Shown piece by piece: positions 4,987 to 5,721 of a stretch of 5,721 bases of DNA; the first letter of the stretch is position 1; the number at the start of each line of letters is the position of its first letter. The position numbers and the translations under genes were made by a program. The stretch comes from a bacterium (GTDB lineage Bacteria > UBA6262), in assembly GCA_028716025.1 (NCBI GenBank), contig JAQUQP010000128.1, forward strand, positions 1 to 5,721. The letters are read 5' to 3'. Under the pieces are notes generated by a model. That model ran no database searches. It was not told the origin of the DNA and saw only the letters and a program-made list of their open reading frames with translations.

Positions 4987-5721
4987 ATGTCCATTAGGGT
5001 AATTAAAGAAAAATGTATTGGCTGTAAAATTTGTATCAAAAGCTGTCCATTCGGGATCATTACTATCGATAATAAATTGGCGATCATCGGTGACGGCTGT
5101 AATTTATGCGGGGCCTGCGTGCCAGCCTGTAAATTTAAAGCTATTGTCATAGAAAAAGAACAAAAAGCGATCAAGGATTATTCTGCTTATCGCGGGATCT
5201 GGGTCTTTGCTGAACAAAGAAAAGGAAAGATCGAGGGAGTAGCTTATGAATTATTGGGAGAAGGCCGTAAATTAGCCGATAAACTTCAAGTACCTCTTAG
5301 TGCTGTTTTGATCGGCGATAAAGTGACAGCGCAAGCCAATGAACTAATAGCTCATGGTGCGGATAAAGTATATGTCTATGATGACCCGGTCTTAAATAAC
5401 TTCCAGGATGATTCCTATGGGGAAGTTTTTATAAAGCTGGTTGAAGAAGAGAAACCAGAGATAATACTGATAGGTGCCACATCCATAGGCCGGTCATTAG
5501 CTCCGAAAATTGCTTTTCGGATCCGGACCGGATTAACCGCTGACTGTACAGGCCTGGAAGTTGATCTGCTCAACAGAAATCTCATGCAGACCCGTCCGGC
5601 TTTCGGCGGGAACATTATGGCTACTATTATCTGTCCTAATTACCGTCCGCAAATAGCGACAGTGCGCCATAAAGTCATGAAAAAAGCCGCGCGTGATGCC
5701 GGTCATCAGGGAGAGATCATT
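4987..5721 (+). CDS. etfA: electron transfer flavoprotein alpha subunit with N-terminal 2[4Fe-4S] ferredoxin domain, 3'-truncated by window edge
   Basis: Large ETF subunit. The frame is open for 245 codons to the last base, so there is no stop in the window. Residues 1-60 form a bacterial ferredoxin fold with two complete cluster motifs: C10-x2-C13-x2-C16-x3-C20-P and C38-x2-C41-x2-C44-x3-C48. After a short linker, EtfA domain I begins near YRGIWVFAEQRKGKIEGVAYELL (from 68). It continues with ILIGATSIGRSLAPKIAFRIRTGLTADCTGLEVD and ends in TRPAFGGNIMATIICPNYRPQIATVRHKVM. The C-terminal FAD-binding domain II, probably about 150 residues, lies beyond the edge. Fusions of this kind occur in CarE of caffeyl-CoA reductase and LctC of the bifurcating lactate dehydrogenase of Acetobacterium. 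There the clusters are thought to pass electrons to or from ferredoxin. With the acyl-CoA dehydrogenase and EtfB this completes a CarCDE-like set. TVRHKVM replaces the TVRPGVM-like end common in classical EtfA. Confidence 0.95.
   Translation, partial: MSIRVIKEKCIGCKICIKSCPFGIITIDNKLAIIGDGCNLCGACVPACKFKAIVIEKEQKAIKDYSAYRGIWVFAEQRKGKIEGVAYELLGEGRKLADKLQVPLSAVLIGDKVTAQANELIAHGADKVYVYDDPVLNNFQDDSYGEVFIKLVEEEKPEIILIGATSIGRSLAPKIAFRIRTGLTADCTGLEVDLLNRNLMQTRPAFGGNIMATIICPNYRPQIATVRHKVMKKAARDAGHQGEII

Overview
The window is a compact, single-strand (+) stretch of bacterial chromosome, moderately AT-leaning, with five protein genes. It reads fabF (3' part) - rnc - acyl-CoA dehydrogenase - membrane HD-GYP protein - etfB - etfA (5' part, running off the right edge). 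Nothing convincing is coded on the minus strand. I saw no tRNA, rRNA, CRISPR array, insertion sequence or phage gene.

Left block (3-1485): the C-terminal two thirds of beta-ketoacyl-ACP synthase II, with its Cys-His-His catalytic set, overlaps ribonuclease III by 14 bp. The fabF-rnc order is a common housekeeping arrangement in several bacterial phyla. A 125-bp gap follows. It holds a plausible -10 box, nested AT-rich inverted repeats and heptamer-like repeats, and probably marks a new transcription unit.

Right block (1611-5721): a short-chain-type acyl-CoA dehydrogenase, then a six-helix membrane protein with a complete HD-GYP cyclic-di-GMP phosphodiesterase domain, then the two electron transfer flavoprotein (ETF) subunits. 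EtfB resembles the FAD/NAD-type beta subunits of electron-bifurcating ETFs. EtfA begins with a 2[4Fe-4S] ferredoxin domain fused to the alpha subunit. Acyl-CoA dehydrogenase + EtfB + ferredoxin-EtfA is the composition of the caffeyl-CoA reductase (CarCDE) type of flavin-based bifurcating complex. The likely shared job is therefore reversible electron exchange between an acyl-CoA/enoyl-CoA couple, NAD(H) and ferredoxin in an anaerobe. The acyl substrate cannot be read from the sequence. The odd member is the HD-GYP gene placed inside this cluster with short gaps on both sides.

The intergenic DNA carries small repeats. One is a 26-nt palindromic element with a GAGCAAAGTCGA centre, lying directly against the ribosome binding site of the TTG-started HD-GYP gene. 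The others are short tandem heptamer-like repeats (AATTYAG and CAAATKA types) before the acyl-CoA dehydrogenase gene and between etfB and etfA. The organism is most likely an uncultured or little-studied strictly anaerobic bacterium. Candidates are Firmicutes-like, Margulisbacteria/WOR-1-like or Omnitrophota-like lineages, but phylum placement from this window is only a guess. I found no wholly new system. The best leads are the HD-GYP insertion in the bifurcation cluster and the repeat that abuts its start.
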